49,541 nt of DNA from Chlorobiota bacterium (GTDB lineage Bacteria; Bacteroidota; Bacteroidia; Bacteroidales; Marinilabiliaceae), in the NCBI GenBank assembly GCA_013153405.1, contig JAADEM010000007.1:1-49541 (forward strand). Reading direction: 5' to 3'. The notes below the pieces were generated by a model. It did not search any database. It worked only from the letters and a program-made list of their open reading frames with translations, and was not told where the DNA came from. How positions within the stretch are numbered: position 1 is the first letter of the stretch; each line of letters begins with the position of its first letter. Below are positions 9,199 through 18,395 of the stretch, one piece after another. A program made the position numbers and the translations under genes.

Positions 9199-10911
9199 TT
9201 ACTCCAAACGTATATCCGAAACCGAAGCACCGGCAGGTACCATCGGGAAAACATTACCCTCCTTTTCCACTACCACCTCAATCAGGTAAGGTCCGTCTTG
9301 CTCAACCAGGTTCTTAATGGCGGCATCAAGTTTTTCTCTTGAATCGACCAGTTCCGAAGGCATATGATATCCTTTACAGATAGTCTGGAAGTCAGGATTT
9401 ACAAGCTCGGTCATAGCATAGCGTTTATCGAAGAACAGCTCCTGCCACTGCCGTACCATACCAAGGAAACTATTGTTCAGAAGAACTACTTTAACCGGAA
9501 TATTCGATTGGAAGATTGTACCCAGCTCCTGAATGGTCATCTGAAAACCACCATCACCGGCAAACAGTACAACCGGACGGTCTGGCTTTCCCATTTTGGC
9601 ACCTATGGCAGCCGGAAGGCCAAATCCCATAGTTCCAAGTCCGCCTGAGGTAACAACACTGCGCGATTGTTTGAATTTAAAATATCTGGCAGCCATCATC
9701 TGATGCTGTCCCACATCGGTTACCATAATGGCATCATTACCGAATGCCTCTGATACCTTGTGTATAACCTCCCCCATCAGAATACCTTCTTCGGCAGGGT
9801 TTATCTGTTTGTTAATGATCTTTTGTGTCTCAACATTTATCAATGCCCTGAACTCCTGAAGCCACTCTTCGTGATTGTTGGGCGATATTTTTTCTGTCAA
9901 AAGAGGTAATGTGTCTTTCACATTCCCCAGAACAGGAACATCAGCATAAACATTTTTGTTAACCTCGGCAGGGTCAATATCCAGATGTATAACCTTGGCT
10001 TTTTTTGCATATTTGTCAAGGTTGCCCGTTACCCTGTCGTCGAAACGCATTCCAATGGCAATGATAAGGTCTGCATCATTGGTTTTTACATTAGGGGCAT
10101 AATGTCCGTGCATTCCAAGCATACCAATATTCAAACGATGCTCGGTAGGAATAGCAGAAAGCCCCAGTAAGGTGTATGCAAACGGGATGTCGGCTTTCTC
10201 AAGAAACTCGAGTGCCTCTTTTTCCGCACCACCCAGAATCACACCCTGGCCTATAAGTGCCATTGGTTTTTTTGCAAGGTTTATTAAACGTGCTGCCTCA
10301 TCAATCTGAGAATAATCTGTTTTGGGCAGAGGGCGGTAACTACGGATGAAATCTATCTTTTTGTACTCATACTCGAATTCTCCGAACTGTGCATCTTTTG
10401 TGATATCAAGCAAAACCGGTCCGGGACGGCCTGACTTTGCAATGTAAAAAGCTTTTGCAATAGCTTCAGGAATATCCGCAGCATTCTTTATCTGGTAATT
10501 CCATTTAGTAATGGGTTGTGTAATTCCCACTACATCCGTTTCCTGAAAAGCATCGGTTCCGAGAAGCGAGGATGCCACCTGGCCACTTATCACTACCAGC
10601 GGCGTCGAGTCAATCATAGCATCGGCTATTCCCGTTACAGCATTGGTTGCTCCAGGCCCTGATGTTACAATACTCACGCCTACTTTCCCGGTTACCCTCG
10701 CATACCCCTGGGCTGCGTGCAGAGCTCCCTGTTCGTGGCGTGTCAGAATGTGGTTAAGCTTGTCGTAATAATCGTGCATGGCGTCATACACCGGCATTAT
10801 GGCACCTCCGGGATATCCGAAAAGCACATCAACACCTTCGTTTATTAACGACAGGATAACGGCTTCCGAGCCAGTTATCTTTTTCTTTTTGGTTCCTTCC
10901 GTCGTTTCCAT
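9199..10911 (-). CDS. ilvB: Acetolactate synthase catalytic (large) subunit
   Basis: This 570-residue thiamine-diphosphate enzyme makes acetolactate from two pyruvates, or acetohydroxybutyrate from pyruvate plus 2-oxobutyrate. The N-terminal domain has the catalytic glutamate region RHEQGALHAAQGYARVTG (near residue 60), then a FAD-type central domain (about 200-340) and the C-terminal ThDP/Mg motif GDGGFQMTIQELGT followed by IPVKVVLLNN (near 455-480). Length and motif order match biosynthetic IlvB/IlvI. It follows ilvD by 73 bp and precedes its regulatory subunit gene. Confidence 0.96.
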   Translation of the reverse strand: METTEGTKKKKITGSEAVILSLINEGVDVLFGYPGGAIMPVYDAMHDYYDKLNHILTRHEQGALHAAQGYARVTGKVGVSIVTSGPGATNAVTGIADAMIDSTPLVVISGQVASSLLGTDAFQETDVVGITQPITKWNYQIKNAADIPEAIAKAFYIAKSGRPGPVLLDITKDAQFGEFEYEYKKIDFIRSYRPLPKTDYSQIDEAARLINLAKKPMALIGQGVILGGAEKEALEFLEKADIPFAYTLLGLSAIPTEHRLNIGMLGMHGHYAPNVKTNDADLIIAIGMRFDDRVTGNLDKYAKKAKVIHLDIDPAEVNKNVYADVPVLGNVKDTLPLLTEKISPNNHEEWLQEFRALINVETQKIINKQINPAEEGILMGEVIHKVSEAFGNDAIMVTDVGQHQMMAARYFKFKQSRSVVTSGGLGTMGFGLPAAIGAKMGKPDRPVVLFAGDGGFQMTIQELGTIFQSNIPVKVVLLNNSFLGMVRQWQELFFDKRYAMTELVNPDFQTICKGYHMPSELVDSREKLDAAIKNLVEQDGPYLIEVVVEKEGNVFPMVPAGASVSDIRLE

Positions 10912-10984
10912 AAGTTCAATTTAGCAAAATGAAGTTTCTCCCTACGGAGAGTTATTATCAAGTTTAGTTTTCCTGTTTCTGTTT

Positions 10985-12814
10985 TTAATCAATCAGTCTG
11001 ACCGCACCTTTATCAGCTGAGCTGACCAGACTTGCATAAGCTTTCAGCGATTTGGACACATTTCTGTTTCTGTCTTTCGGCTTAAATGCCTTATCCCCTC
11101 TTGCTATCTCTTCCTGACGTCTGCTTTCAAGCTCTTCATCCGAGATGCAAAGTTCAATCGTACGGTTAGGAATGTCAATCTTTATTTCATCCCCGTTTCT
11201 TACAACAGCAATGTTTCCTCCTGCTGCAGCTTCAGGCGACACATGACCAATCGACAGACCGGATGTTCCACCTGAAAAACGACCGTCGGTAAGTAATGCA
11301 CAATCTTTCCCAAGCTTTCTGGATTTAAGGTATGAGGTCGGATAAAGCATTTCCTGCATTCCAGGTCCTCCTTTGGGGCCTTCGTACCTAATTATTACAA
11401 CATCACCGGCCTGAACTTCTCCCGACAAAATACCCTCTATACTGTCTTCCTGCGATTCGTAAACTCTGGCCTTTCCGGTAAATTTAAAAATAGACTCATC
11501 AACCCCGGCTGTTTTCACAATACAGCCGTCCTGAGCTATATTTCCGAAAAGAACTGCAAGTCCGCCATCCTGAGAGTATGCATTCTCAATATTCCTTATA
11601 CATCCTTTTTCCCTGTCTTTATCAAGCTCCTTATAAACCGATTTTTGTGAACCCAGTTTAAGGTTACGAACTCCGGCCGGTGCACTTTTATAAGTATCCA
11701 CTGCTTCGTCGGAGCAGGTGTCGCTCATAATGTCGTAATTCTTTATGGCTTCTTTCAACGACGGGAAATCCACCCGCGGTACGGATGTGTCAATCAGACC
11801 GCCACGGTCAAGCTCTGCCAGAATTCCCAGAATTCCACCTGCACGGTTCACATCTTCGATATGATAATGTGAGTTTGGAGCCACTTTACAAAGCACCGGA
11901 GTTTTACGCGAAAGCTCATCAATATCCTTCATTGTAAAATCAACACCTGCCTCGTGGGCAACAGCAAGAATGTGCAATACGGTGTTTGTTGAACCGCCCA
12001 TTGCCACATCAAGAGTCATAGCATTACGGAAAGTTGCCTTTGTGGCAATAGAACGGGGAAGTACAGATGTATCGCCTTCGAAATAATATTTTTTAGTTAT
12101 CTCAACTATTCTCTCAGCAGCTTTATCAAAAAGTTTTTTTCTGTTCACATGAGTGGCAACAATAGTTCCGTTTCCGGGAAGAGCCAGTCCAAGTGCCTCA
12201 TTCAGACAATTCATTGAGTTTGCCGTAAACATTCCTGAGCAAGAGCCACAAGTAGGGCATGCATTCTTTTCTATTTCGTAAACTTCTTCATCCGAAACTG
12301 TATCATCAGCTGCTACCACCATTGCATCCACCAGGTCGAGTGCACGCCCGAGGGCTTTCCCAGCTTCCATGGGACCTCCGGAAACAAACACGGTAGGAAT
12401 ATTCAACCTCATTGCAGCCATAAGCATTCCGGGGGTTATCTTGTCACAGTTACTAATGCATACCATCGCATCGGCCTGATGTGCATTCACCACATACTCC
12501 ACACTGTCGGCTATAATGTCGCGCGACGGCAAAGAGTAGAGCATACCGTCATGTCCCATGGCAATACCGTCATCAATGGCTATGGTGTTGAATTCGGCAG
12601 CAAAAAAGCCATGTGCCTCAACCGCTTTTTTTATTTCCTGACCAATGTTGTGCAAATGAACGTGTCCCGGAACAAACTGGGAAAAAGAGTTCACAATAGC
12701 AATTACCGGCTTACTGAAATGCTCTTCCTGCATTCCGTTTGCACGCCACAGACTTCTTGCTCCGGCCATCAACCGTCCTTGTGTTGTTGTAGCACTTCTT
12801 AATTTTATCTTCAT
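10985..12814 (-). CDS. ilvD: Dihydroxy-acid dehydratase
   Basis: This enzyme dehydrates 2,3-dihydroxy-isovalerate and -methylvalerate to the 2-oxo acids. Iron-sulfur ligands are visible in [13 protein letters not shown] and in [19 protein letters not shown], and [20 protein letters not shown] is the usual C-terminal block. I prefer the ATG at 12814 (609 residues, beginning [14 protein letters not shown]) over the in-frame ATG at 12832. The earlier ATG is fused to the T-tract of the attenuator terminator, and known IlvD proteins begin near the later one. It is the first structural gene of the ilv-leu operon, and its expression is probably gated by the attenuator. Confidence 0.96.
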   Translation of the reverse strand: MKIKLRSATTTQGRLMAGARSLWRANGMQEEHFSKPVIAIVNSFSQFVPGHVHLHNIGQEIKKAVEAHGFFAAEFNTIAIDDGIAMGHDGMLYSLPSRDIIADSVEYVVNAHQADAMVCISNCDKITPGMLMAAMRLNIPTVFVSGGPMEAGKALGRALDLVDAMVVAADDTVSDEEVYEIEKNACPTCGSCSGMFTANSMNCLNEALGLALPGNGTIVATHVNRKKLFDKAAERIVEITKKYYFEGDTSVLPRSIATKATFRNAMTLDVAMGGSTNTVLHILAVAHEAGVDFTMKDIDELSRKTPVLCKVAPNSHYHIEDVNRAGGILGILAELDRGGLIDTSVPRVDFPSLKEAIKNYDIMSDTCSDEAVDTYKSAPAGVRNLKLGSQKSVYKELDKDREKGCIRNIENAYSQDGGLAVLFGNIAQDGCIVKTAGVDESIFKFTGKARVYESQEDSIEGILSGEVQAGDVVIIRYEGPKGGPGMQEMLYPTSYLKSRKLGKDCALLTDGRFSGGTSGLSIGHVSPEAAAGGNIAVVRNGDEIKIDIPNRTIELCISDEELESRRQEEIARGDKAFKPKDRNRNVSKSLKAYASLVSSADKGAVRLID

Positions 12815-12832
12815 TGTCTGATTTTTAAACAT

Positions 12833-12866
12833 AAAAAAACCTTTCCCGTTTTTGGTGAGAAAGGTT
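12833..12866 (-). terminator. Attenuator terminator before ilvD
   Basis: On the minus strand AACCTTTC (12866-12859) pairs perfectly with GAAAGGTT (12845-12838) around a 13-base loop, and T's run on to 12833. It stands between the leader peptide and ilvD, so it must be read through for the operon to be expressed. Its left arm overlaps the antiterminator partner (12861-12854), so the two structures exclude each other. Confidence 0.88.
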
Positions 12867-12939
12867 CTTCATTATTTTTTCATTACCTATACCATTCTCA
12901 CCTCATTGTTTGTGCAAGAGAATAAAAATACCGAGAATG
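12854..12939 (-). promoter_or_regulatory. Alternating RNA structures of the ilv attenuator
   Basis: There are three mutually exclusive pairings on the minus strand. The leader/pause pair is CATTCTC (12939-12933, within the leader codons His-Ile-Leu) with GAGAATG (12899-12893). The antiterminator is GGTGAGAA (12902-12895) with TTCTCACC (12861-12854). The terminator is AACCTTTC with GAAAGGTT. In the classical model a ribosome stalled on Leu/Ile codons would cover the first arm, freeing 12902-12895 to form the antiterminator. When charged tRNA is plentiful the terminator would form. The pairings are directly visible; their function is inferred from this layout. Confidence 0.82.
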
Positions 12940-12959
12940 TGTAGCAGGTAGTTGTTCAT
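12903..12959 (-). CDS. ilv operon leader peptide
   Basis: This 18-codon ORF reads MNNYLLHILGIFILLHKQ, with five Leu and three Ile codons among eighteen and no valine. It begins about 20 bases downstream of a consensus promoter and ends two bases before the strand of the antiterminator. It is too short for ordinary gene callers. The codon bias fits a ribosome-stalling sensor for leucine and isoleucine supply, as in ilv/leu leaders of proteobacteria. The peptide itself probably has no function. Confidence 0.85.
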   Translation of the reverse strand: MNNYLLHILGIFILLHKQ

Positions 12960-12980
12960 TTTTTATTTTATTTAACGAAA

Positions 12981-13011
12981 CAAAGGTAGAGGTATAATTC
13001 AAAAATCCAAA
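12981..13011 (-). promoter_or_regulatory. Promoter of the ilv-leu operon
   Basis: TTTG (13011-13008), a 19-base spacer and TACCTTTG (12988-12981) match the Bacteroidota promoter consensus. The leader peptide ATG lies 22 bases further on, leaving room for a short 5' leader. Everything from the leader peptide to leuB is in the same direction, with no other strong promoter seen except that of the toxin-antitoxin pair. Confidence 0.75.
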
Positions 13012-13165
13012 AAACAATTAATAAAAAGTTAATTTTGCTGTTTGTTTTATACTTTTATGCCCACCTGTAGTTACTATTTATAAGATAAGAGCCAAAAATG
13101 GTTGTTTAAAAGTATCCCGTTTTGTTTTTTTATCTAATTTTATCATCAATATCTGCATTTCTATA

Positions 13166-16100
13166 ATGAAGGCATTACCACATATAAATATAAGGTTATT
13201 GATTTTATTGCTGTTTTTGGTAACAGCACATAACCGTAGTGCTCTTTCAATTGAGAAGAAAAAACTGCTTAGCTTTACCGTAAATGACGGTCTTCCCAGG
13301 AATATGGTAACTTGTTTTGTTCAGGATAAATATGGTTACGGCTGGGTTGGGACAAGAAACGGACTTGCACGTTTCGACGGATACACATTCTTTCAGTATG
13401 ATTCACTCAAAGGCTTGTTTATTAACTCCCTGGCCCTTGACAATAAAAACAATCTCTGGGCTGCATCTAATCATGGTCTTTTTTCTTACAACAGAATAAC
13501 CGATGATTTCAGTCTGGTTGCCCAAGGATACATTCATGACATAAGCTATTACGACGGAACATTATATTACATGCTTGGCAAAAATGTAATGAGACTGACT
13601 GACAAAAATACTCCTGAAGTAGCTGTGAACATAAGAGTAAACATTTATGCAGTCAACAAAGAGGGTATCTGGTACAGCCCGACAACCGGTGGTCTGTATT
13701 TATACAACAGCAGCATGAAATTCTTCGACAGCATGAATATATCTTTTCTTCGTAGTGTCGGAGACAACCTTTTTGTTGCCAGTAACAATGGTAACCTATA
13801 TGTAAAAAACAAAGAAAATAAGATTCAAAAAATTGACATTAAGAATCATCATAAGATTTTTGATGTAGTAAAAATAGACAATGAATACTGGATAGCAACT
13901 GACGGCAACGGTATATTTGTAACCGACAAAGACTTCAAATTCAAAAAACATATATATAATAAGGTAAATGACATATCAATTCTTCCCAGCAACAGCATTT
14001 ATGACATCTTTGTGTCCGGAGATAATGTAATCTGGATTTGTTCTTTTGGTGCAGGGCTAGCCTGCCTGCTGCCCGAAAACATGCCGTTCTATAATCTCAC
14101 CCCTCAAACAGGCAATCCAAATTCACTTGTAGCAAAAGAGGGTTATGCAATATACATTGACGGGTATAATTATTTACTGGGAACAAATTATGGATTTTCG
14201 GTATGGAACACTAAAAAAAATAAATTTAATAATTATAACATTGAGAAACTCACATCGGAGTTAAGAGGAACCAAAGTAAGAGCAATCACAAAAGACAGCC
14301 GGAAAAACTACTGGATAGCAACTTACGATGGTTTAATGGGGGAATATACCAGTGATTTTAGACTTTTGGAAACATTTCATCCATTGACCAAAACACCCGA
14401 AGAGATACAGGAAATTGTACAACTTTACAATATTGATAAGAATAATTTCCTTCTTTCTTCATATATACCCGACAAAGGACTTATATTATTCAATACAATT
14501 ACAGGTAAAGCCCAAAACGTTCTTTACGACAAAGAAAAAGTAAAAAGAAGAATCTGGCAGGTAGCTTCTATTCGCAAGAACCATTCAGGACAGATTGTAG
14601 TTTTGATAAACCGCCTTGGTCTGTTTCAGTATATCCCGTCAAAAAACAAGATTTATGCCCTGACTCCCGAAATAAACGACAAACTGACAATGATCCTGAA
14701 TGATTTTTACCATGATAAACAAGGTAACTACTGGATTGCCACAAAGATTGATGGTTTGTTAAAAATGTCACCCAAAGGAGAAATACTGGCCAAGTGGGAC
14801 CAAAAAAACGGACTCCCTACCAATACCGTTTTAAGAATAGAGTCCCTCGATGACCATTTTCTATGGTTAAGTACCATTGACGGGCTGTGTAGGTTAAACA
14901 TGAAAACAGGCAGCTTACAGATTTTCGATTCCAGACACGGATTAAGCACAAATGAATTTTCACCGCGCTCTTCACTTAAAACATCTGATAATAAAATAAT
15001 TTTCGGATGCTCTGAAGGATTTGTAATAGTAGACCCATCAAAAGTTATAGTTGACACCAGCAAAACCAAGGTAATAATCTCAGATATTATTTTTCAAAAT
15101 ACCAGTATAAAAAAACTTCCTGGAGAACATTATCTGACAAAACCACTGGAAGAAACAGATAAGATCGTTCTTCCGTTTAAAAGAAACTCATTCACGATTA
15201 AATTTTTCACAAACGACAACGACCTGCCTAAGTACAATAATTTTGCATACCGCCTGAAAGGTCTGGAAAACAACTGGATTTATCTGGGAGAAGCCAACCA
15301 TACAACTTATACCAATCTTTCACCGGGAGAATATGTTTTTGAAGTAAAAAGCACCAATAAAAGTAATGTATGGAACAACATTCCCACAAGATTAACAATA
15401 ATTATTCTCCCTCCATGGTACCTTACATGGTGGGCATTTCTGCTATACATCACATTTATTCTTTCTGCAATATTTATCATCTTCAGGTACTATAAAAAGC
15501 GCCTGCAATGGAAACTTGAACTTGATTTAGCCAATTACAAAGCAAGCCAGGAACACGAACTCACAGAAAAAAAACTTACATTTTTCACAAACATATCACA
15601 CGATCTTAAAACTGCAGCAACATTAATTTCGGCACCGGTTAATGATTTGCTTGAAATGGGAAACTGTAATGACGAGCAAAAGAAAAAACTGAAAGTTGTA
15701 AAACGAAATGCAGAACGTTTATATAAATTAAATGTCGATTTGCTTGAATTCAGAAAAATTTCTCAGAATCAGTTGCCGTTAAAAGTACGTGAAATAGATC
15801 TCAAACCATACATACAAAGTATTTTTGAAGCATTCAGTGAACAGTGCGAAAAGAAAGGAATAAACTATAATTTATACTATGATGTCGACGGACTCATCTG
15901 GGCCGACCCGAAGAAAATAGAGAAGATATTATGGAATCTCATATCTAATGCAGTTAAGTATACGGATAACGGTGGTAAAATAGACGTTTCAATTTCTACT
16001 GCAAGAGAAGAAGACGGAACTTACCTGCGGTTAGAAGTCAGTGATACAGGCAAAGGAATGTCAAAAGAATACCTGACAAAGATATTTGACAGGTTTTATC

Positions 16101-17125
16101 AGGTTGGCAAAAGCGAATCTTCCCTTTTTGGCGGAGTCGGAATAGGTTTGTTTATAGTAAAAGAACTTGCAATTCTTCACCATGGCAATGTAAGTGTAAA
16201 CTCTGCCCCGTCGAAAGGAAGTGTTTTTACGGTTATAATGCCGGTTGAAAAGAAACATTTTAGTGAAGATGAAATCTCAACGGAAGAAGAAATCATTGAC
16301 ACTCCTGAACAAATCACTGTTTTGCCGGAAGATGAAGTACAGTACATAACTGATTCCGGAAAAGTAAAAAAATACAACCGCCAGAAGATTGTCATTGTAG
16401 AAGATAATCCGGAAATGCGTTCATACCTGTATGACCATTTCAGCATTGACAATACTGTATATGCTGCTGAAAACGGAAAACAAGGACTGGAAATAATTCA
16501 GCACAAAGAACCGGATATTGTAATTTCGGATGTAAAAATGCCGGAAATGACCGGATATGAATTATGTGACAAGGTAAAAAACAACTTCAGCACATCGCAT
16601 ATACCGGTAATATTACTTACAGGCAATACCACTTTAGACGATAAGCTCAAAGGTATGTATGCCGGTGCCGATGTTTACATTACAAAACCATTTGAAATAA
16701 AATATCTTGATGCTGTTGTTCAGTCCCTGCTGGCCAACAGACAAAAACTACGTGAAAAATTCCTGCGCCTGGAGCCTGTTGATGAACAAACAGATAAACT
16801 ATCGGAAAAAGATCTGGAATTTGTAAACAGTTTAAAAGAATTTATAATTAACAACCTCTCTGAACAGGACCTGAATATCGAAACTCTGGTTAAACACTTT
16901 GCAATGAGCCGTTCCCAGCTTAACAGAAAAATTAAAGCACTAACAGGAATGACTCCCAATAATTACATAAAAACATTAAGGCTTAAGAAAGCTTACGAAC
17001 TGTTACAGCAAAAAAACAGCCGGGTTTCCGACGTTGCTTACCAGACAGGATTTAGCGACCCCAACTATTTTACCATATGTTTTAAAAAAGAATTCGGAGA
17101 AAATCCGTCTCAGATTTCCGGATAG
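13166..17125 (+). CDS. Hybrid two-component system regulator (HTCS)
   Basis: This 1319-residue single-chain sensor-regulator is of the type that controls polysaccharide utilization loci in Bacteroidota. In order it has a signal peptide (1-28), a periplasmic two-component-regulator beta-propeller (repeated W-x-G/A-T motifs, about 40-660), a Y_Y_Y domain (about 680-748), a membrane helix (about 752-777), HisKA with phospho-acceptor His812 in ISHDLKTAATLI, HATPase (WNLISNAVKYT, VSDTGKGMS, GVGIGLFIVKEL), a receiver domain with Asp1122 in VISDVKMPEMTGYE, and a C-terminal AraC-type DNA-binding domain (about 1215-1319). The H-box reads TAATL where TPLTL is usual. Binding of a released oligosaccharide to the propeller should switch on the adjacent locus. 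Confidence 0.95.
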   Translation: MKALPHINIRLLILLLFLVTAHNRSALSIEKKKLLSFTVNDGLPRNMVTCFVQDKYGYGWVGTRNGLARFDGYTFFQYDSLKGLFINSLALDNKNNLWAASNHGLFSYNRITDDFSLVAQGYIHDISYYDGTLYYMLGKNVMRLTDKNTPEVAVNIRVNIYAVNKEGIWYSPTTGGLYLYNSSMKFFDSMNISFLRSVGDNLFVASNNGNLYVKNKENKIQKIDIKNHHKIFDVVKIDNEYWIATDGNGIFVTDKDFKFKKHIYNKVNDISILPSNSIYDIFVSGDNVIWICSFGAGLACLLPENMPFYNLTPQTGNPNSLVAKEGYAIYIDGYNYLLGTNYGFSVWNTKKNKFNNYNIEKLTSELRGTKVRAITKDSRKNYWIATYDGLMGEYTSDFRLLETFHPLTKTPEEIQEIVQLYNIDKNNFLLSSYIPDKGLILFNTITGKAQNVLYDKEKVKRRIWQVASIRKNHSGQIVVLINRLGLFQYIPSKNKIYALTPEINDKLTMILNDFYHDKQGNYWIATKIDGLLKMSPKGEILAKWDQKNGLPTNTVLRIESLDDHFLWLSTIDGLCRLNMKTGSLQIFDSRHGLSTNEFSPRSSLKTSDNKIIFGCSEGFVIVDPSKVIVDTSKTKVIISDIIFQNTSIKKLPGEHYLTKPLEETDKIVLPFKRNSFTIKFFTNDNDLPKYNNFAYRLKGLENNWIYLGEANHTTYTNLSPGEYVFEVKSTNKSNVWNNIPTRLTIIILPPWYLTWWAFLLYITFILSAIFIIFRYYKKRLQWKLELDLANYKASQEHELTEKKLTFFTNISHDLKTAATLISAPVNDLLEMGNCNDEQKKKLKVVKRNAERLYKLNVDLLEFRKISQNQLPLKVREIDLKPYIQSIFEAFSEQCEKKGINYNLYYDVDGLIWADPKKIEKILWNLISNAVKYTDNGGKIDVSISTAREEDGTYLRLEVSDTGKGMSKEYLTKIFDRFYQVGKSESSLFGGVGIGLFIVKELAILHHGNVSVNSAPSKGSVFTVIMPVEKKHFSEDEISTEEEIIDTPEQITVLPEDEVQYITDSGKVKKYNRQKIVIVEDNPEMRSYLYDHFSIDNTVYAAENGKQGLEIIQHKEPDIVISDVKMPEMTGYELCDKVKNNFSTSHIPVILLTGNTTLDDKLKGMYAGADVYITKPFEIKYLDAVVQSLLANRQKLREKFLRLEPVDEQTDKLSEKDLEFVNSLKEFIINNLSEQDLNIETLVKHFAMSRSQLNRKIKALTGMTPNNYIKTLRLKKAYELLQQKNSRVSDVAYQTGFSDPNYFTICFKKEFGENPSQISG

Positions 17126-17230
17126 ATAACCTGCCGTTTCTTCATGATTTATGGCCAAAACGTACTGTATATTACACTAATGCATTTCTTTTGAGCCTCT
17201 CAAACTCACCTTATAACATTGTTTGACATA

Positions 17231-17260
17231 ATTTTAAAGATTTTAAACACATTTTTACAG
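17231..17260 (+). promoter_or_regulatory. Candidate HTCS operator, copy A
   Basis: This 30-base box matches the box at 18300-18329 at 28 of 30 positions. It starts with ATTTTAAAG directly followed by ATTTTAAAC, a 9-base tandem, and ends ATTTTTACAG. A TTG (17263-17265) and a TACATTTG (17283-17290) follow. It lies between the regulator gene and the secreted T9SS protein gene. Binding by the adjacent regulator is inferred from duplication and position. Confidence 0.7.
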
Positions 17261-17261
17261 G

Positions 17262-17290
17262 TTTGTAGGTATTTCAAACACATACATTTG
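17262..17290 (+). promoter_or_regulatory. Promoter of the T9SS protein gene
   Basis: TTTG (17262-17265) is followed after 17 bases by TACATTTG (17283-17290), which matches the -7 consensus TAnnTTTG. The spacer is two bases shorter than usual, which would suit a promoter that needs an activator bound at the box just upstream. The gene start at 17331 leaves a leader of about 35 bases. Confidence 0.6.
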
Positions 17291-17330
17291 TGTGAATGAA
17301 ATTTATTTAACAACCAAAAATCAAACAATT

Positions 17331-18158
17331 ATGAAGAAAATTTTACTTCTCACAATGCTTTTAACAAGTCTTGGACTTTTTAGTAAAGCACAGACCGTTT
17401 TATTTTCAGATGACTATGAATCATATACGGTTGGAACAAACATTGAAGATATTCAGCCTAATGGTGCTATCGGAAATTATGATTTCAGCAGAGTAGATGC
17501 GGGTGTAGTTGATGCAGACGGAAATCCCACTAACTGTGCAAAACTCACATATAACGGCTCTGCTTCCAGAGGAAGTTTATCGATTCCTTTAGATCCTGCT
17601 CTTCTTGAAAAAGGCTACACATATCAATTAACCGCAGACTTAAGAAATGGTTCTGTAGTAACAGATATGAGACTATACCTTGGTATTGAGTTTTATGATC
17701 TTGACGGAAACAGATACAGACTTAATGATGGTGATGTTACAGTAACGGACTGGACAAATGACACTACTAAATTTTCTTATGATGATACCTATCCCGACGG
17801 AGTTAGCGAATTAAGCCTGGTAGTCTGGATTAATGGTGTTTCTGAAGTGTATGACTGTTACGTTGATAACATCATTTTTGAGAAAATAGAAAACACTTCA
17901 ACAAGAATCTCAGAAAAAGCATCATATGACCTTAACATTTCACCAAATCCTTCTGCCGGAATATTCCATGTAAACAGTGAAATGCCGGTTAAAGGATATC
18001 AGGTGTTCAATTCAGTAGGCCAGTTGGTAAAAGAAGCCAACGGAATAAACAGTTCAATGACAGACATTAATATGTCAGGTGCAAATAAAGGCGTATATCT
18101 TGTTAAGGTAACATATGAAACCGGAGAAGTTCAGATAGTAAGAGCCCTTTTAAAATAG
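17331..18158 (+). CDS. Secreted beta-sandwich protein with T9SS sorting tail
   Basis: This 275-residue protein begins with a signal peptide (MKKILLLTMLLTSLGLFSKA). An upstream in-frame ATG at 17292 would bury the signal, so I start at 17331. Residues 22-190 look like a jelly-roll carbohydrate-binding domain of the CBM4/9 kind (start FSDDYESYTVG, end CYVDNIIFEKIE). The last 75 residues are a type IX secretion C-terminal domain (NISPNPSAGIFHV to GVYLVKVTYETG). It should be exported to the surface or medium and may bind the polysaccharide. A paralog is at 47338-48117. The carbohydrate-binding role is inferred. Confidence 0.82.
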   Translation: MKKILLLTMLLTSLGLFSKAQTVLFSDDYESYTVGTNIEDIQPNGAIGNYDFSRVDAGVVDADGNPTNCAKLTYNGSASRGSLSIPLDPALLEKGYTYQLTADLRNGSVVTDMRLYLGIEFYDLDGNRYRLNDGDVTVTDWTNDTTKFSYDDTYPDGVSELSLVVWINGVSEVYDCYVDNIIFEKIENTSTRISEKASYDLNISPNPSAGIFHVNSEMPVKGYQVFNSVGQLVKEANGINSSMTDINMSGANKGVYLVKVTYETGEVQIVRALLK

Positions 18159-18180
18159 ATATATTTATCATTTTAATTCG

Positions 18181-18210
18181 GAGGTTGCCATAATGGCAAC
18201 CTCTTTTTTT
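18181..18210 (+). terminator. Intrinsic terminator after the T9SS protein gene
   Basis: GAGGTTGCCA (18181-18190) pairs perfectly with TGGCAACCTC (18194-18203) across a TAA loop and is followed by seven T's. It separates the single-gene T9SS unit from the susC/susD unit, which explains why each has its own operator box. Confidence 0.92.
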
Positions 18211-18299
18211 CTCTGTTTTATTTTAGATCGATTCTAATTCACACTTCTTTTTCTTATTGTTATCAGTTCATTTTCAGCTACATTAAAAAATATGGCTCA

Positions 18300-18329
18300 A
18301 TTTTAAAGATTTTACACACTTTTTTACAG
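18300..18329 (+). promoter_or_regulatory. Candidate HTCS operator, copy B
   Basis: This box is nearly identical to the one at 17231-17260, with two differences in 30. It has the same offset to a TTG (18332-18334) and, within one base, to a TAnnTTTG box (18351-18358). It precedes the lipoprotein-susC-susD unit. Twin boxes in the same geometry before the two units nearest the regulator are the expected pattern for its binding site. Confidence 0.72.
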
Positions 18330-18331
18330 CA

Positions 18332-18358
18332 TTGCACATCTTTGTATATATAGTTTTG
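18332..18358 (+). promoter_or_regulatory. Promoter of the lipoprotein-susC-susD operon
   Basis: TTG (18332-18334) and TAGTTTTG (18351-18358) are separated by 16 bases. The -7 box fits TAnnTTTG, while the spacer is shorter than the usual 19-21, as in the first unit. The first gene starts at 18396. The shared short spacing supports activator dependence but does not prove it. Confidence 0.55.
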
Positions 18359-18395
18359 ACCTTGAAAATTATATCAAACATTAAATTTTTAAACT

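Noticed and set aside
12815..12832. First in-frame ATG of ilvD
   Set aside because: It abuts the attenuator T-tract and adds six residues not usual in IlvD; the ATG at 12814 is preferred.
13030..13037. TAATTTTG upstream of the HTCS gene
   Set aside because: No -33 element is found at the right distance and it is about 130 bases from the start codon; not supported as the regulator's promoter.
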